Shown here: positions 8,739 through 17,470 of the stretch, piece after piece
Layout: every line of letters begins with the position of its first letter
Position numbering within the stretch: the stretch's first letter is position 1
Origin: Paenibacillus sp. CC-CFT747
GTDB taxonomy: Bacteria; Bacillota; Bacilli; Paenibacillales; NBRC-103111
Direction: 5' to 3'
Assembly (NCBI GenBank): GCA_030323305.1
Contig: CP106741.1
Coordinates: 1,824,001 to 1,888,000, forward strand
DNA length: 64,000 bases
Translations under genes and position numbers: made by a program
Notes under the pieces: model-generated
What the model was told of the DNA's origin: nothing
Databases searched by the model: none
What the model saw: the letters and a program-made list of their open reading frames with translations, nothing else

Positions 8739-9818
8739 GTAGGAGCAGGTGGTTCGTCTATTTTCATACGGAGTAAACTATAGGGCTTCTGCCGCAGGTC
8801 ATTTCCATAATGAAATCTTGCCTGCCGATGTAATTGGTTCACGATGAAATATAAGCATTGATCTGGACCAATAGAAAAAGTATCCGGCCATAAAATCCTA
8901 GGATCATGTGCGATGGTTTCCATTATTCCATTCGGCAATATCTTTCGAATACTATTGTTTTCATAGTCTCCAGCGTAAACGTTTCCTTTTGCATCGGTGA
9001 TCATTCCATCTGAAGCACCTTTTTCTCCCCAATACTTCACGTGATCCTGTAAATTCATATCCGGTATCGTTCGATTTCTTAGGGCTTCCGTTGAAATCGA
9101 GTACAGATGACGGCTGGAGAGAGGGCAAAAATACAACATCTTGCCGTCCGGGGAAATCGCTATGCCATCAGATGCCAATCTAAAGGGTGAAGTAGACCCG
9201 TCTTTGTTTCGATTCATCAGGATTTTACCTTCAACTTTCGGTAAGAGAAAGCGATCGGGCGAAGTTGAATTTGCCCCGTTTAACCGTCTCCAGGCATAAC
9301 CGGTTTCTAAATCAACGACAATAATGGCTCCTGGTCCTCGGGAAGACGAATCCGTTATATAAGCATAACCTGCTTTACCAACACGAAAATCGAATCGGAC
9401 ATCATTCAGATAAGTGGTCGGCAGGACAACATCTTCCGGAAAGGTATATACCCTTCTTATGGTGTTTGAATTTAAATCTACAGCGGCTAACTTCGCCCCC
9501 TTTGATGGGTACTGAGAAATTAGGAGCTCCCGTATCCAGTACCCAAAGCGTACCATTTCCATCAGCAACGACACTTTGGACACTAATGAAGGATGATGTG
9601 ATATTCGATGGGCTTACTACATTAGCGTCTAAACTAGGATAAGGCTGTAAGGTACCGCGAACGATTTCAGCCACCGTAAATTTAACATCGTCTCCCCATT
9701 TCGGAAAGCAAATGAAAATACGCCCGGTTTCAGAAACCGTAACGCCTGTTGGCATGGCTCCGTAAAATAAAAAAACCGCCTCAAACTTACCAAAATACTT
9801 TTCACTCGGTAACATCAC
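8732..9818 (-). CDS. Yellow / major royal jelly protein family (L-dopachrome tautomerase-related), frameshifted
   Basis: About 361-aa beta-propeller of the Yellow/MRJP family, known from insects and scattered bacteria. N-terminal part: FYGAMPTGVTVSETGRIFI-CFPKWGDDVKF; later LNDVRFDFRVGKAGYAYITD-SSSRGPGAI, GIAISPDGKMLYFCPLSS and ASDGMITDAKGNVYAGDYEN, one blade motif after another. The frame changes at 9496-9500: removing one G from a run of five joins both halves. Start GTG 9818 (ATG 9815 also possible) behind GAGGAGG. No signal peptide seen. Biochemical role in bacteria unclear. Confidence 0.8.
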
Positions 9819-10046
9819 TTGTATAAAATCCTCCTCAACAGGTTCGAACTGCTATCACCTATTTATATGGCTGAATGTGGTTCAAGTGCCTGGATAATAA
9901 AATATTTTTACGGGAACCCCGCAAGTTCGTATCTATGAGGGACAACGAGTAAACGGTGTTGTGTTTTTGCCTAAGGATCACCGCCCACGAAAGTATGAAT
10001 AAAAAGAAGTACACTATACATAGGAGCCTCCTTCCTTGTACAAGCT

Positions 10047-10544
10047 ATGGTCATGGACATCGAACGAAATTTATTGCTGCTAATCTGGTTTGTGAGTATA
10101 ACCACCATCTATTTTCTTGTTCCAAGAGCAAAAGCTCATGAATTTGTGTTGTGCTTTCTTGCGTGTCAGGCTGTAGTATGGATAGTAGAAATGATGCTCG
10201 TTCAATTTGATTTGGTAGCCTACCCGTTGCGTGAATTTCCCAAAGCTTCGGATTTGAATATCACGTTCAAATTGGTGTGGACGCCTGTTGCGAGCGGTCT
10301 TTATTACATCTACAGACCTCGTGCGAATAAGTTGACGAATTGTTTTTACTTTGCCGCCTGGATTTCACTGCTCACCTTAATTGACGGGTTGCTAGCAGCA
10401 AATACCGACTTGGTGGATTATGTACATTTTCACTGGAGTTTGATGGCGATCGTGTTTTCGATTATATTCTTATCCGTCCACGGCCTAGCGAGCTGGTTCT
10501 TTAGAGACCGCCAAGTTTTCAGGAAGGAAACGAGCGAGCGATGA
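10047..10544 (+). CDS. CBO0543-family membrane protein, copy 1
   Basis: 165 aa with about five hydrophobic helices (LLLLIWFVSITTIYFLVP at the N-terminus). Shares with the next gene the pattern LVAYPLREFP-x-S ... DLVDYVHFHWSL. No catalytic residues recognised. The ribosome site is weak (AGGAG 22 nt upstream), so ATG 10053 is an alternative start. The stop overlaps the next start as ATGA, giving a translationally coupled pair of paralogues. Function unknown. Confidence 0.7.
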   Translation: MVMDIERNLLLLIWFVSITTIYFLVPRAKAHEFVLCFLACQAVVWIVEMMLVQFDLVAYPLREFPKASDLNITFKLVWTPVASGLYYIYRPRANKLTNCFYFAAWISLLTLIDGLLAANTDLVDYVHFHWSLMAIVFSIIFLSVHGLASWFFRDRQVFRKETSER

Positions 10545-11059
10545 GTTTGCTGCTGCAATACGGCATTATTGTTTCCGTGTGGATCCTTTCATTGTTATTG
10601 ATTCTCATCATCCCGCGGCAGAAACGCCGATTGGCGATGGTTGCTTTTTTGTTCAAACAGTATATTACGTGTATTTTCGGTCATGCCGTGGTCGAACTCC
10701 AGCTTCTCGCCTATCCCGTAAGGGAGCTTGCCGACGTTAGCCGGACGAGCTTCACCTACGAATATATGGCCTATCCGATGACATGCGCGGTGTTTAACGC
10801 GTATTATCCGAGCCACCGGAGTGGCTGGATTCAATTTGGCTATTACGTTTTATTCACCACTGTACTGACGATAGTTGAGGAGCTGCTCGTACATTATACC
10901 GATCTGATTCGGTATGTTCGTTGGAACTGGTTTTGGTCGTGGGCTACAATTTTCCTCACATTCCTGATGACTCGAGCGTTCTGCGTGATCTTCTTCGGAA
11001 CCATGACACGAGTGGAAACGGCAAAACAAAAGAACGCAGCCAGTACGACACGTTCCTAA
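10541..11059 (+). CDS. CBO0543-family membrane protein, copy 2
   Basis: 172 aa, paralogue of the preceding gene; LLAYPVRELADVS and TDLIRYVRWNWFW align with its LVAYPLREFPKAS and TDLVDYVHFHWSL. About five helices and a basic tail. ATG overlaps the upstream stop (ATGA). A small GGGGC/GCCCC hairpin at about 11064-11077 follows. Tandem duplication with divergence is the likely origin. Confidence 0.7.
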   Translation: MSLLLQYGIIVSVWILSLLLILIIPRQKRRLAMVAFLFKQYITCIFGHAVVELQLLAYPVRELADVSRTSFTYEYMAYPMTCAVFNAYYPSHRSGWIQFGYYVLFTTVLTIVEELLVHYTDLIRYVRWNWFWSWATIFLTFLMTRAFCVIFFGTMTRVETAKQKNAASTTRS

Positions 11060-11508
11060 ATGTGGGGCTATGCCCCTAGGAAGCAGAAAAAGTGGGCTGT
11101 CCCAAAAGGGTATTGTGCAGTGGGCCAGTCCCAGTATTATATTGAAAAAGCCTTCAAAACCACTATTATAGTGGAATGGAAGGCTCCTTTCTGTTAGGAT
11201 TCACCATTTGAAGTGTGGGGGGCATAAAAACCAAAAATGACTTTTGGAACAGCCCCTCTCGCTGGTCATGATTCGCTGCGCTGGTCCAACAAATCAAGCG
11301 CGTTCGTCGGTGACTCTCCGGGTCTATGGCAAATACGTTCCTCCGAGCGTCAACGCAGGTGCCCATGCGGAGAGTATCGGCGTAAATTCGGGACCCATCA
11401 TATCGCAGCGTCTACATAGAAAGACGACCATACCTCGACATTAGTAAGCTTGATTCCACTTGTATCCGAAAAAAAGGAGAATCTCTGCCACTACCAAAAC
11501 TACCCGTT
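11060..11508. other. Gene-free stretch with a MITE-like element and unassigned coding-like DNA
   Basis: After copy 2 of the CBO0543 pair lies the MITE-like element (11094-11255). The part from 11256 to about 11440 has an open frame with the segment VTLRVYGKYVPPSVNAG, which looks like the tail of some protein but has no start and no recognised family. It may be a gene fragment cut by the element. Confidence 0.4.
11094..11255. repeat. MITE-like element with terminal inverted repeats
   Basis: Ends are GGGCTGTCCCAAAAG (11094-11108) and CTTTTGGAACAGCCC (11241-11255), 14 of 15 paired. The 162-bp interior holds a hairpin with AGCCTTC / GAAGGCT and CCACTA / TAGTGG arms (11150-11185) and no transposase. 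Such ends are typical of insertion-sequence termini, so this is probably a non-autonomous derivative. No clear target-site duplication seen. Confidence 0.55.
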
Positions 11509-11790
11509 TTATTGTTGGTCCGGCAGACGTAATGCGTTTGCCGAAGTTTGCGCTTGATCTAAAAATTCCTCTGCTTGGGTCAATTTCCGCCGGGCCGTCT
11601 CCAAAGCTTGTGAATTTGTTGCCGCATTAGATTCACTTATCGAGCTTATCGCCTGATTTAAAGCTGTTTGCGCCTCAGAAACCGCGTTAGATGCATGCTG
11701 CTCCAGCGTATTGCCGCTCGAGTGAAGTGTACCTTCTGCCGGTTTTCTTGCCTTTTCGGTGGCTAGATCAATTTTGTTTTCATTGGGCAA
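11509..11790 (-). CDS. Small Ala/Gln-rich helical hypothetical protein
   Basis: 93 aa starting TTG 11790, chosen because AGGAGG lies at 11798-11804; an upstream ATG lacks a site. Composition (NAVSEAQTALNQAISSIS, ARRKLTQAEEFLDQAQTSA) predicts two long amphipathic helices, possibly a coiled coil. No Cys, no signal peptide. I do not recognise it; its position beside coat genes suggests a spore-related role, which is only inference. Confidence 0.55.
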   Translation of the reverse strand: MPNENKIDLATEKARKPAEGTLHSSGNTLEQHASNAVSEAQTALNQAISSISESNAATNSQALETARRKLTQAEEFLDQAQTSANALRLPDQQ

Positions 11791-11979
11791 GGTGAGTCCT
11801 CCTTCCTTCAGCAAAGATCAATAACTTAAACAGAAGTAAGTATGCGGTTGAGATTTTGTTTATATTCTTACGACTGCATGGGAATACTCGGACCCCGGAT
11901 TTTGGCAATCCATTTTATTATAGGATCCAATGCGTAGGGAAGTCTAACTTTGATGAAAGGAAGGAGGGATAATTACTCA

Positions 11980-12222
11980 ATGAATACGCCAACGCTAGCG
12001 CCGCACGAATCGTTGGAACTGCATGAAGCGTTAAACTTCAAAACACTCTGCCTCGCTAAGTCAAAACTTATGCAAGGCTTGGTCTTTGACCAGGAGCTGA
12101 AAGCGTTAATGCAGAAGGACGTCATTCTATCCACGCAACAGATCGCCGAGCTCCAGGCCATCTACGCACGAGCTCCATTCCAAGCGCCTGTTCCGAATAG
12201 CCCGACACCTATCACACAGTAA
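11980..12222 (+). CDS. Small CotF-partner coat protein, copy A
   Basis: 80 aa: MNTPTLAPHESLELHEALNF then KTLCLAKSKLMQGLVFDQEL and a Gln-rich helix. Two paralogues occur nearby (13785 and 17537). In Bacillota such short proteins sit next to CotF-type genes and are usually annotated as spore coat proteins. ATG 11980 was chosen because its sequence aligns with the paralogues and GGAGGG precedes it; an in-frame ATG at 11950 is less likely. The cotF gene follows 12 bp downstream. Confidence 0.7.
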   Translation: MNTPTLAPHESLELHEALNFKTLCLAKSKLMQGLVFDQELKALMQKDVILSTQQIAELQAIYARAPFQAPVPNSPTPITQ

Positions 12223-12234
12223 AGGGGAGCGCCA

Positions 12235-12621
12235 ATGAACACCGATTATTTAGACCCGATTAATTCGTTAAATATGCCGGAAATGGCAGATATGACATTT
12301 GCCATGGACTTCCTTATTCGTGCCAAGGAGGGTGTGCGAAATTTGTCCATCGCCCTGACGGAAACGGCTTCTCCGGATGTAAGAGCGCTGCTGCGCCATC
12401 ATCTTATGCAGGGGATTGCCCTGCACCAAGAAATCACGGAGCTTATGATTCGCAAAAAATGGTTCCATCCTTACGAGCTTAACGAACAGTACCAACTCGA
12501 CCAGCTTTCGGCGAAAAATACGGTGATGATCGGGCAGATGAATTTGTTCCCGGATGATACGTCGCGTAAAGGAATGTTTGATCGGACCCCAGATGAACAT
12601 ATGGGAGGACATAATGCATGA
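12235..12621 (+). CDS. CotF-type spore coat protein, copy A
   Basis: 128 aa, four-helix-bundle CotF domain: [20 protein letters not shown], then [19 protein letters not shown] and the signature [18 protein letters not shown]. subtilis CotF is a coat component; this is a shorter single-domain relative. RBS GGGG(A)G at 12223-12228. Its last codons overlap the dehydrogenase start (GCATGA), so both are probably made from one message at coupled levels. Confidence 0.75.
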   Translation: MNTDYLDPINSLNMPEMADMTFAMDFLIRAKEGVRNLSIALTETASPDVRALLRHHLMQGIALHQEITELMIRKKWFHPYELNEQYQLDQLSAKNTVMIGQMNLFPDDTSRKGMFDRTPDEHMGGHNA

Positions 12622-13753
12622 AGGCGGTAACGTATCAAGGGATTAAAAATGTCGTGGTCAAAGAGGTGCCGGATCCGAAGATTGAGAAACCGGACGATAT
12701 GATCGTAAGAATCACCAGTTCCGCCATTTGCGGTTCGGACCTTCACCTTATTCACGGGATGATCCCTAACCTTCAGGAAAACTATGTTATCGGGCATGAA
12801 CCGATGGGGATCGTAGAAGAAGTAGGCCCTGGAGTAACCAAGGTAAAGAAAGGCGACCGTGTGATCATCCCGTTCAACATCGCATGCGGGGAATGCTTTT
12901 TTGCAAAAATCAGCTGGAAAGCCAATGTGACAAGTCAAACGAACACGGGGATATGGGCGCCTATTTCGGCTACTCCGGAACGACCGGTGGTTACCCTGGC
13001 GGGCAAGCCGAGTATTTACGAGTTCCGTTTGCTAATTTCACCCACTTCAAGATTCCTGAAAACTGCGAGCAACCGGACGAAAAGCTAGCCTTGATCGCCG
13101 ATGCCATGACGACGGCATTCTGGAGCGTAGATAACGCCGGCGTCAAGAATGGAGATACGGTCATCGTGCTCGGCTGCGGTCCGGTCGGACTTCTGGCTCA
13201 GAAATTCTGCTGGCTGAAGGGAGCAAAGCGAGTCATCGCCGTTGACTATGTCGATTACCGCTTGCAGCATGCGAAGCGAACAAACAATGTGGAAATCGTA
13301 AACTTCGAACAGGATAAGAATATCGGCAACAATCTCAAGGAAATGACCAAAGGCGGCGCCGATGTCGTGATTGATGCGGTAGGAATGGACGGCAAGATGA
13401 GCGATCTCGAATATCTAGCCAGCGGTTTGAAACTGCAAGGCGGCACCATGAGCGCCTTTATCATTGCATCTCAGGCTGTCCGCAAAGGCGGGACCATCCA
13501 AGTCACGGGGGTATACGGCGGACGCTATAACGGATTCCCGCTCGGCGACATCATGCAGCGTAACGTGAATATCCGTTCCGGGCAAGCCCCGGTCATTCAC
13601 TACATGCCGTATATGTACGAGTTGGTTACATCGGGCAAAGTAGACCCTGGAGATATTGTTACGCACGTCATTCCGCTTAGCGAGGCCAAGCAAGGCTATG
13701 AAAAGTTCGATACGAAAACGGACAATTGCATCAAAGTCATCTTAAAGCCCTGA
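12618..13753 (+). CDS. Zinc-dependent alcohol dehydrogenase, frameshifted
   Basis: NAD-dependent medium-chain dehydrogenase, 378 aa after repair, of the type that oxidises alcohols or formaldehyde adducts. Catalytic zinc segment [11 protein letters not shown] and [12 protein letters not shown]; structural-zinc cysteines CGECFFC...QC (about residues 92-106); Rossmann motif [12 protein letters not shown]; then DAVGMDG. The T run at 12897-12902 is one short: with one more T the cysteine loop reads through and the two frames join. Coupled to cotF upstream by ATGA overlap. The same coat gene-dehydrogenase joint survives in the remnant at 8373-8738. Confidence 0.85.
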
Positions 13754-13784
13754 ATATGGGTAAATACAGGGGAGGACAATCCGA

Positions 13785-13988
13785 ATGAATACGAATTACG
13801 CTTTGCATGAGATGCTGGAGGTTCATGAAATGGCTGCGTTCAAGACCGTTTGCATGACCAAATCCAAAACCATGCAAGCTCTTGTAACCGACCCGGAGCT
13901 CAGGCAAATTTTGCAGCAAGACGTGCAATTATCACAGCAGCAGCTTCAGGAGCTCGGTGGAGTGCTGTCTAAAGTTAACCTAACCTAA
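13785..13988 (+). CDS. Small CotF-partner coat protein, copy B
   Basis: 67 aa, MNTNYALHEMLEVHEMAAF then KTVCMTKSKTMQALVTDPEL and a Gln-rich C-terminus; shares the HE-x5-F-K-T-x-C-x-x-K-S-K core with copies A and C. GGGGAGGAC lies 8-14 nt upstream. Followed 13 bp later by its cotF partner. It continues the same cluster after the dehydrogenase and may be in the same transcript (31-bp gap). Confidence 0.7.
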   Translation: MNTNYALHEMLEVHEMAAFKTVCMTKSKTMQALVTDPELRQILQQDVQLSQQQLQELGGVLSKVNLT

Positions 13989-14001
13989 AGGAGATAGAAA
14001 C

Positions 14002-14298
14002 ATGAACACCCTATTAGAACACATGACAGGGCTTCATACGCTGACCGACGACGTGATCGCAATGGATTTTTTGATGAACGCCAAGAGCGGAGTCAGAAAC
14101 TACGCCATGGCCGTAACCGAATGTGCCACCCCCGAAATCAAGCAAATTTTGATGAAACAGCTCGACGAAGCTATAGTTTCCCATGAAAAGATAACAAACT
14201 ACATGATGCAGCGGGGGCTCTACCATCCCTACCATATTCCGGAGCAAATTCAGCTCGATCTGAAAAATATTCAGACCGCTATGAACATTCCGTCCTGA
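14002..14298 (+). CDS. CotF-type spore coat protein, copy B
   Basis: 98 aa CotF domain: LTDDVIAMDFLMNAKSGVRN, ATPEIKQILMKQLDEAIVSH and the GLYHPYHIPEQIQLDL motif matching [14 protein letters not shown] of copy A. Intact. Last gene of the plus-strand coat cluster; a hairpin terminator follows at 14317. Expected to be made in the mother cell late in sporulation, although no sigma-K promoter was identified with confidence. Confidence 0.75.
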   Translation: MNTLLEHMTGLHTLTDDVIAMDFLMNAKSGVRNYAMAVTECATPEIKQILMKQLDEAIVSHEKITNYMMQRGLYHPYHIPEQIQLDLKNIQTAMNIPS

Positions 14299-14316
14299 CT
14301 CCGTATTCGTCCCGAC

Positions 14317-14353
14317 AAAACGCGCAAACCACCATGGTTCAGGCGCGTTTTTT
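14317..14353 (+). terminator. Terminator of the coat gene cluster
   Basis: Stem AAAACGCGC / GCGCGTTTT with inner AACC / GGTT pairing and a T run. Lies 18 bp after cotF copy B. Confidence 0.85.
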
Positions 14354-14635
14354 GATTTTAGCCGAAGACTTTAGAGAATAAAATGTTCCCCGTGTTAAGA
14401 ATCCAACAATACAATAATGGCAGACACGCTCCGCACTTATTTGGGATTCGTCACAAACACGCTTGAACAAGCGTTCCTTCGTTTGTTTGCTTCTGATTGT
14501 CATCGCACGCACTCTGTGAATCTCTTTTCTCACGTCTACCCTTCTCTATTGGTATTCTTATGTTGCCAATCTTTGCAATAATTTCTGATTTGTGATTTTA
14601 GAATACTCCATCCTCCCGGCATTCTGTTGAATTAA

Positions 14636-14720
14636 TTCAACTATTCTGCCCGTTAGCGGAACAAAGGCAGCCGATCCATCTGATCAACTGCCTTCGTGTA
14701 TGTAAGTCTTGTACCCGTTA
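14636..14720. repeat. Short repeat motif TTCAACTAT..CCCGTTAG, with inner hairpin
   Basis: TTCAACTATTCTGCCCGTTAG-like motif at 14636-14656 and a second CCCGTTAGC at about 14713. Related motifs occur at 15973-15994 and 16022-16043. The interior carries GGCAGCCGATC ... GATCAACTGCC, a hairpin. This resembles ends of a small non-autonomous mobile repeat, but I cannot define borders. Confidence 0.35.
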
Positions 14721-14739
14721 GCTCAAGCGGCAAATATTG

Positions 14740-14854
14740 ACCTTTCGCCAGTTCACTTGTTCGTCGTCGTTTAGCTGTTCTAATGCTTTAAGTATCCTTC
14801 TTCGGATTTCTTCAAACTTTTTTCCAACCATTCCATGTTAAAATCGTACTTCAT
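14740..14854 (-). pseudogene. Remnant of a DinB/DUF1572-like protein
   Basis: Minus strand reads MKYDFNMEWLEKS and, in the next frame, FEEIRRRILKALEQLNDDEQ then VNWR. This is the usual N-terminus of small DinB-like proteins of Bacillota; the rest of the gene is absent and a repeat motif follows at the break point. About 38 residues remain. Confidence 0.55.
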
Positions 14855-15109
14855 AAGAATTATGCCCCATTTTTCATGATGTTCCTTCTTTCGTGTCATT
14901 GTATCTGTTAGGATTAGACGCAACTGGGTGAAAAAGGTTCCTTACTACTTTTCACACTTCAGCTTAAAATACACCTTTTGATAAACATAATCCTGCCATG
15001 TGTTATTCGTTTGTTTTTACGTTAAATAGTGTTCGAAATGGGATCCCGGATGGGATTTAATGGCCCGATGTAACTTTTTTAATGGGAATCTTAGTTCCCT
15101 TGGACATAC

Positions 15110-15142
15110 AAAATAAGACGCCTCGAAGGGCGCCTTTATTTT
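15110..15142. terminator. Bidirectional terminator at the end of the SH3-like gene
   Basis: AAAATAAG...CGCC / GGCG...CTTATTTT-type stem with one bulge and a 6-nt loop, with T runs available on both strands. The stop codon of the minus-strand gene lies in the stem. Confidence 0.65.
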
Positions 15143-15713
15143 GCGTTGGTGTAATGAACGTTATGTTTTACCCACTTGTCGCCAAGCCAAGTTCGAATTT
15201 TATAAAAATCGTTTGCGTGGTCGATAACTTCGACTTCTTGTGGGGCAAGTGCGTAAATCGTTTTCGCATCTTCAAACGCGTCGTCGTACAATATTCCTTG
15301 CAATCCTTCCCCGGACCGTTGAAAGGCATTACCTTATCCTTGTGAGGAAAGGTTTCGTTGCTCGCGGTGCCAGCCTCTCGTTGAAGCGGGCGGACGGCGT
15401 ACAGCCATTTGTCCCCAAGCCATGTTTCAGCAAGATACCAGGTCCCCCATAACGTAGCATATTGACCATAAGCCGCCTTTACTTCCAGCGTTTGCGGCGC
15501 TAATGCGGAAATCGGCGTAGAATCACCTGCTCGGTTATAAATGTTCGTCACGCGGCGCAATTCTAAAAACGTCCTGTAATCGGTTCTACCAGACATGGCG
15601 CCGTATTTCGTATTTGGGTCATCAGTAAACGGCGCGGCACTCGCAGACGCAGCGGGTAGGATCATACTGGCGGATAAAACGACGGGAAGCAATTTGCGAA
15701 GAGTCTTTTTCAT
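15136..15713 (-). CDS. Secreted protein with two SH3-like repeats, frameshifted
   Basis: 192 aa after repair. Signal peptide MKKTLRKLLPVVLSAS-MILPAASASAA, then two similar bacterial SH3-like units: IYNRAGDSTPISALAPQTLEVKA ... AETWLGDKWLY and, in the next frame, ILYDDAFEDAKTIYALAPQE ... IRTWLGDKWV. The two repeats validate the repair: one base is missing in the run at 15309-15312. Likely a cell-wall-associated protein; no enzymatic domain is present. The start ATG 15713 was chosen for the signal peptide over a longer upstream frame. Confidence 0.75.
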
Positions 15714-16160
15714 GATTACCCTCCCTTGATAGTTATATGTACACTTATTTAGACTATTACCACTTTTAAAAATTCTAGAAACTACTAGATTCAGAAAAAA
15801 ATAATACTTGAACAAAGTTATCACTTGATAAAGCAAACTTTACTACCACGCATCTATCATCAAAAAACCATTAAAAGCCTTTAAGGGTCTCATGCTGCTC
15901 GATAACCTGCGCATTCGTTGGGAACTGGCTGCTGCTCCTTTGAGATTTTTAGTAGTACAATACACCAAACTTTTCAACTATGTCTGCCGATTAGCCGATT
16001 ACGCTACCGCAGAAACCACAATTGCACTATCGTTACCCGTTAGTTTAGTTTCATTTAGATTTTTTTCAAAAAATGCTTAAAATGGCTTATTAGCATTCCT
16101 TCACAACTGGATTCAAAATTTCTTTATTCCTTCGACAGACTAAAACTAAAATATTTTTTG
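15714..16160. other. AT-rich intergenic stretch with repeat motifs
   Basis: Contains the promoter side of the SH3-like gene and, at 15973-15994 and 16022-16043, two further copies of the TTCAACTAT...CCCGTTAG-like motif seen at 14636. No gene supported; a 62-codon frame at 15892 has no ribosome site or family. Confidence 0.4.
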
Positions 16161-16191
16161 TTGACTTAAACCATGGTTTAAGTCGTATCCT
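16161..16191 (+). promoter_or_regulatory. MerR-type promoter with 19-bp spacer and palindrome
   Basis: -35 TTGACT at 16161-16166 and -10 TATCCT at 16186-16191 are separated by 19 bp, the lengthened spacer typical of MerR-activated promoters. A perfect palindrome, arms GACTTAAACCA / TGGTTTAAGTC (16163-16184), fills the spacer. Confidence 0.75.
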
Positions 16192-16229
16192 ATTCCTGTC
16201 GACAGGAAAAGATACGTGGAGGTCTCCAG

Positions 16230-16597
16230 ATGAAATATTGTTCCATCAGCGAAGCTGCAGCCAAATTCAATATACCGGAATCAACGATACGTTATTATGA
16301 AAAAAAGGACTACTACCACTAATTGAGCGTGATGAAGCTGGTAGGCGGTTATTTTCAGAAGATCAAATGGCTCTCCTTGAAACCGTTGTTTGCTTAAAAC
16401 ACACACACATGCCTATAAGTGGCATTAAGCAATATATTGATTGGGTAGTAGAAGGAGATAACAGCATTGAACGCCGACTTGAAATGATGAAGAATCACAA
16501 GCAAGCTGTGCTAGCTGAAATTTCGTTGATGACAGAATCCTTAAAAGGAATCGACTTCAAAATTACACGTTATACAAAACGTCTTAGGAAAAAATAA
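16230..16597 (+). CDS. MerR-family transcriptional regulator, frameshifted
   Basis: 122 aa after repair. N-terminal winged helix MKYCSISEAAAKFNIPESTI then RYYEKKGLLPLIERDEAGRR; the A run 16300-16306 is one base short, and one more A joins the frames. The coiled-coil dimer helix follows (SIERRLEMMKNHKQAVLAEI). No Cys pair for metals near the C-terminus, so it probably senses an organic compound, like the MerR regulators next to SDR/aldo-keto reductase genes. GTGGAGG precedes ATG 16230. Shares an operon with the SDR 18 bp downstream. Confidence 0.85.
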
Positions 16598-16615
16598 TGG
16601 AGAAGAGGAACTCTA

Positions 16616-17377
16616 ATGAAACTTTCAGGAAATACAATACTTATTACAGGCGGAAGTGCTGGAATCGGATTAGCTTTTGCAGAACGCTTTATAAAAGCCG
16701 GAAATAAAGTCATTATTACTGGACGACGTGAAAATGTACTTCAAAATGCGAAAGAACAATTCCCCACCCTTATCACTCGTGTAAGTGATTTGAATATTGA
16801 ATCCGAGCGTGTAGCATTGTTTGATTGGGTAACAGCTAACTATCCAGAAGTGAATGTGCTGGTTAATAATGCAGGGGTCCAACAACGCTTTAACGTGTTA
16901 AATGCGGATGTGAAGAACAATTGGAGCTATTTCAATAATGAAATCACAACCAACATTGAAGCGCCTTTCCATCTCTCTATGCTGTTCGCTCCTTTTTTTG
17001 CAACAAAAGAAGCGGCGGCTATCATTAACGTGACATCCGGGTTAGCTTTTACACCATTTGCGATTGCTCCGATTTATTCCGCAACGAAAGCGGCTCTTCA
17101 TTCATTTACAATGAGCCTAAGACACCAACTTTCTGACACGTCTGTAGAAGTAATTGAAGTTGCTCCTCCGGCAGTGAATACAGATTTAGGCGGAGCAGGG
17201 TTGCATACGCATGGAGAACCATTAGATGCCTTCGCAGATGGAATTTTCAAAGGATTAGAAGAGGGTAAAGAGGAAATTGGATATGGTACTTCTGTGAATC
17301 GCTTACGCATGTCACGAGATGAAGTCGACCAACACGTAGAAAATATGTATAAGGCAATGAAAAATACAATTGAATAA
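16616..17377 (+). CDS. Short-chain dehydrogenase/reductase, DltE-like
   Basis: 253-aa Rossmann oxidoreductase, intact. ITGGSAGIGLAFAERF (NAD(P) loop), LVNNAGVQQ, catalytic Ser near INVTSG and YSATKAALHSF (Tyr/Lys pair). The overall sequence resembles the DltE-type SDRs. Its neighbour is a MerR regulator with the 19-bp-spacer promoter, so it is probably induced by the compound it reduces. Codon use is more AT-rich than the flanking high-GC genes. Confidence 0.85.
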   Translation: MKLSGNTILITGGSAGIGLAFAERFIKAGNKVIITGRRENVLQNAKEQFPTLITRVSDLNIESERVALFDWVTANYPEVNVLVNNAGVQQRFNVLNADVKNNWSYFNNEITTNIEAPFHLSMLFAPFFATKEAAAIINVTSGLAFTPFAIAPIYSATKAALHSFTMSLRHQLSDTSVEVIEVAPPAVNTDLGGAGLHTHGEPLDAFADGIFKGLEEGKEEIGYGTSVNRLRMSRDEVDQHVENMYKAMKNTIE

Positions 17378-17470
17378 CTGCAATTGCGAAAAGGGTGCTA
17401 CCATTGTGCAGGTGCTTTTCCTAAATTATAAATCAAAATGACAGTTGTTTTGACATCGCATTGCCATATA

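Larger units (their letters stand above)
14355..15109. other. Gene-poor stretch with remnants and short repeats
   Basis: A 64-codon minus frame (14339-14533) overlaps the terminator and has no ribosome site or family, so I do not call it. A DinB-like remnant lies at 14740-14854 and repeat motifs at 14636-14720. The rest, about 14860-15100, shows nothing recognisable. Confidence 0.4.

Noticed and set aside
14339..14533. 64-codon minus-strand frame
   Set aside because: Overlaps the coat-cluster terminator, has no ribosome site and matches no family I know.
16300..16306. Phase-variable A run switching merR on and off
   Set aside because: Attractive alone, but the same one-base loss is seen in over thirty genes of all kinds, including metabolic ones, so a technical cause is more likely.
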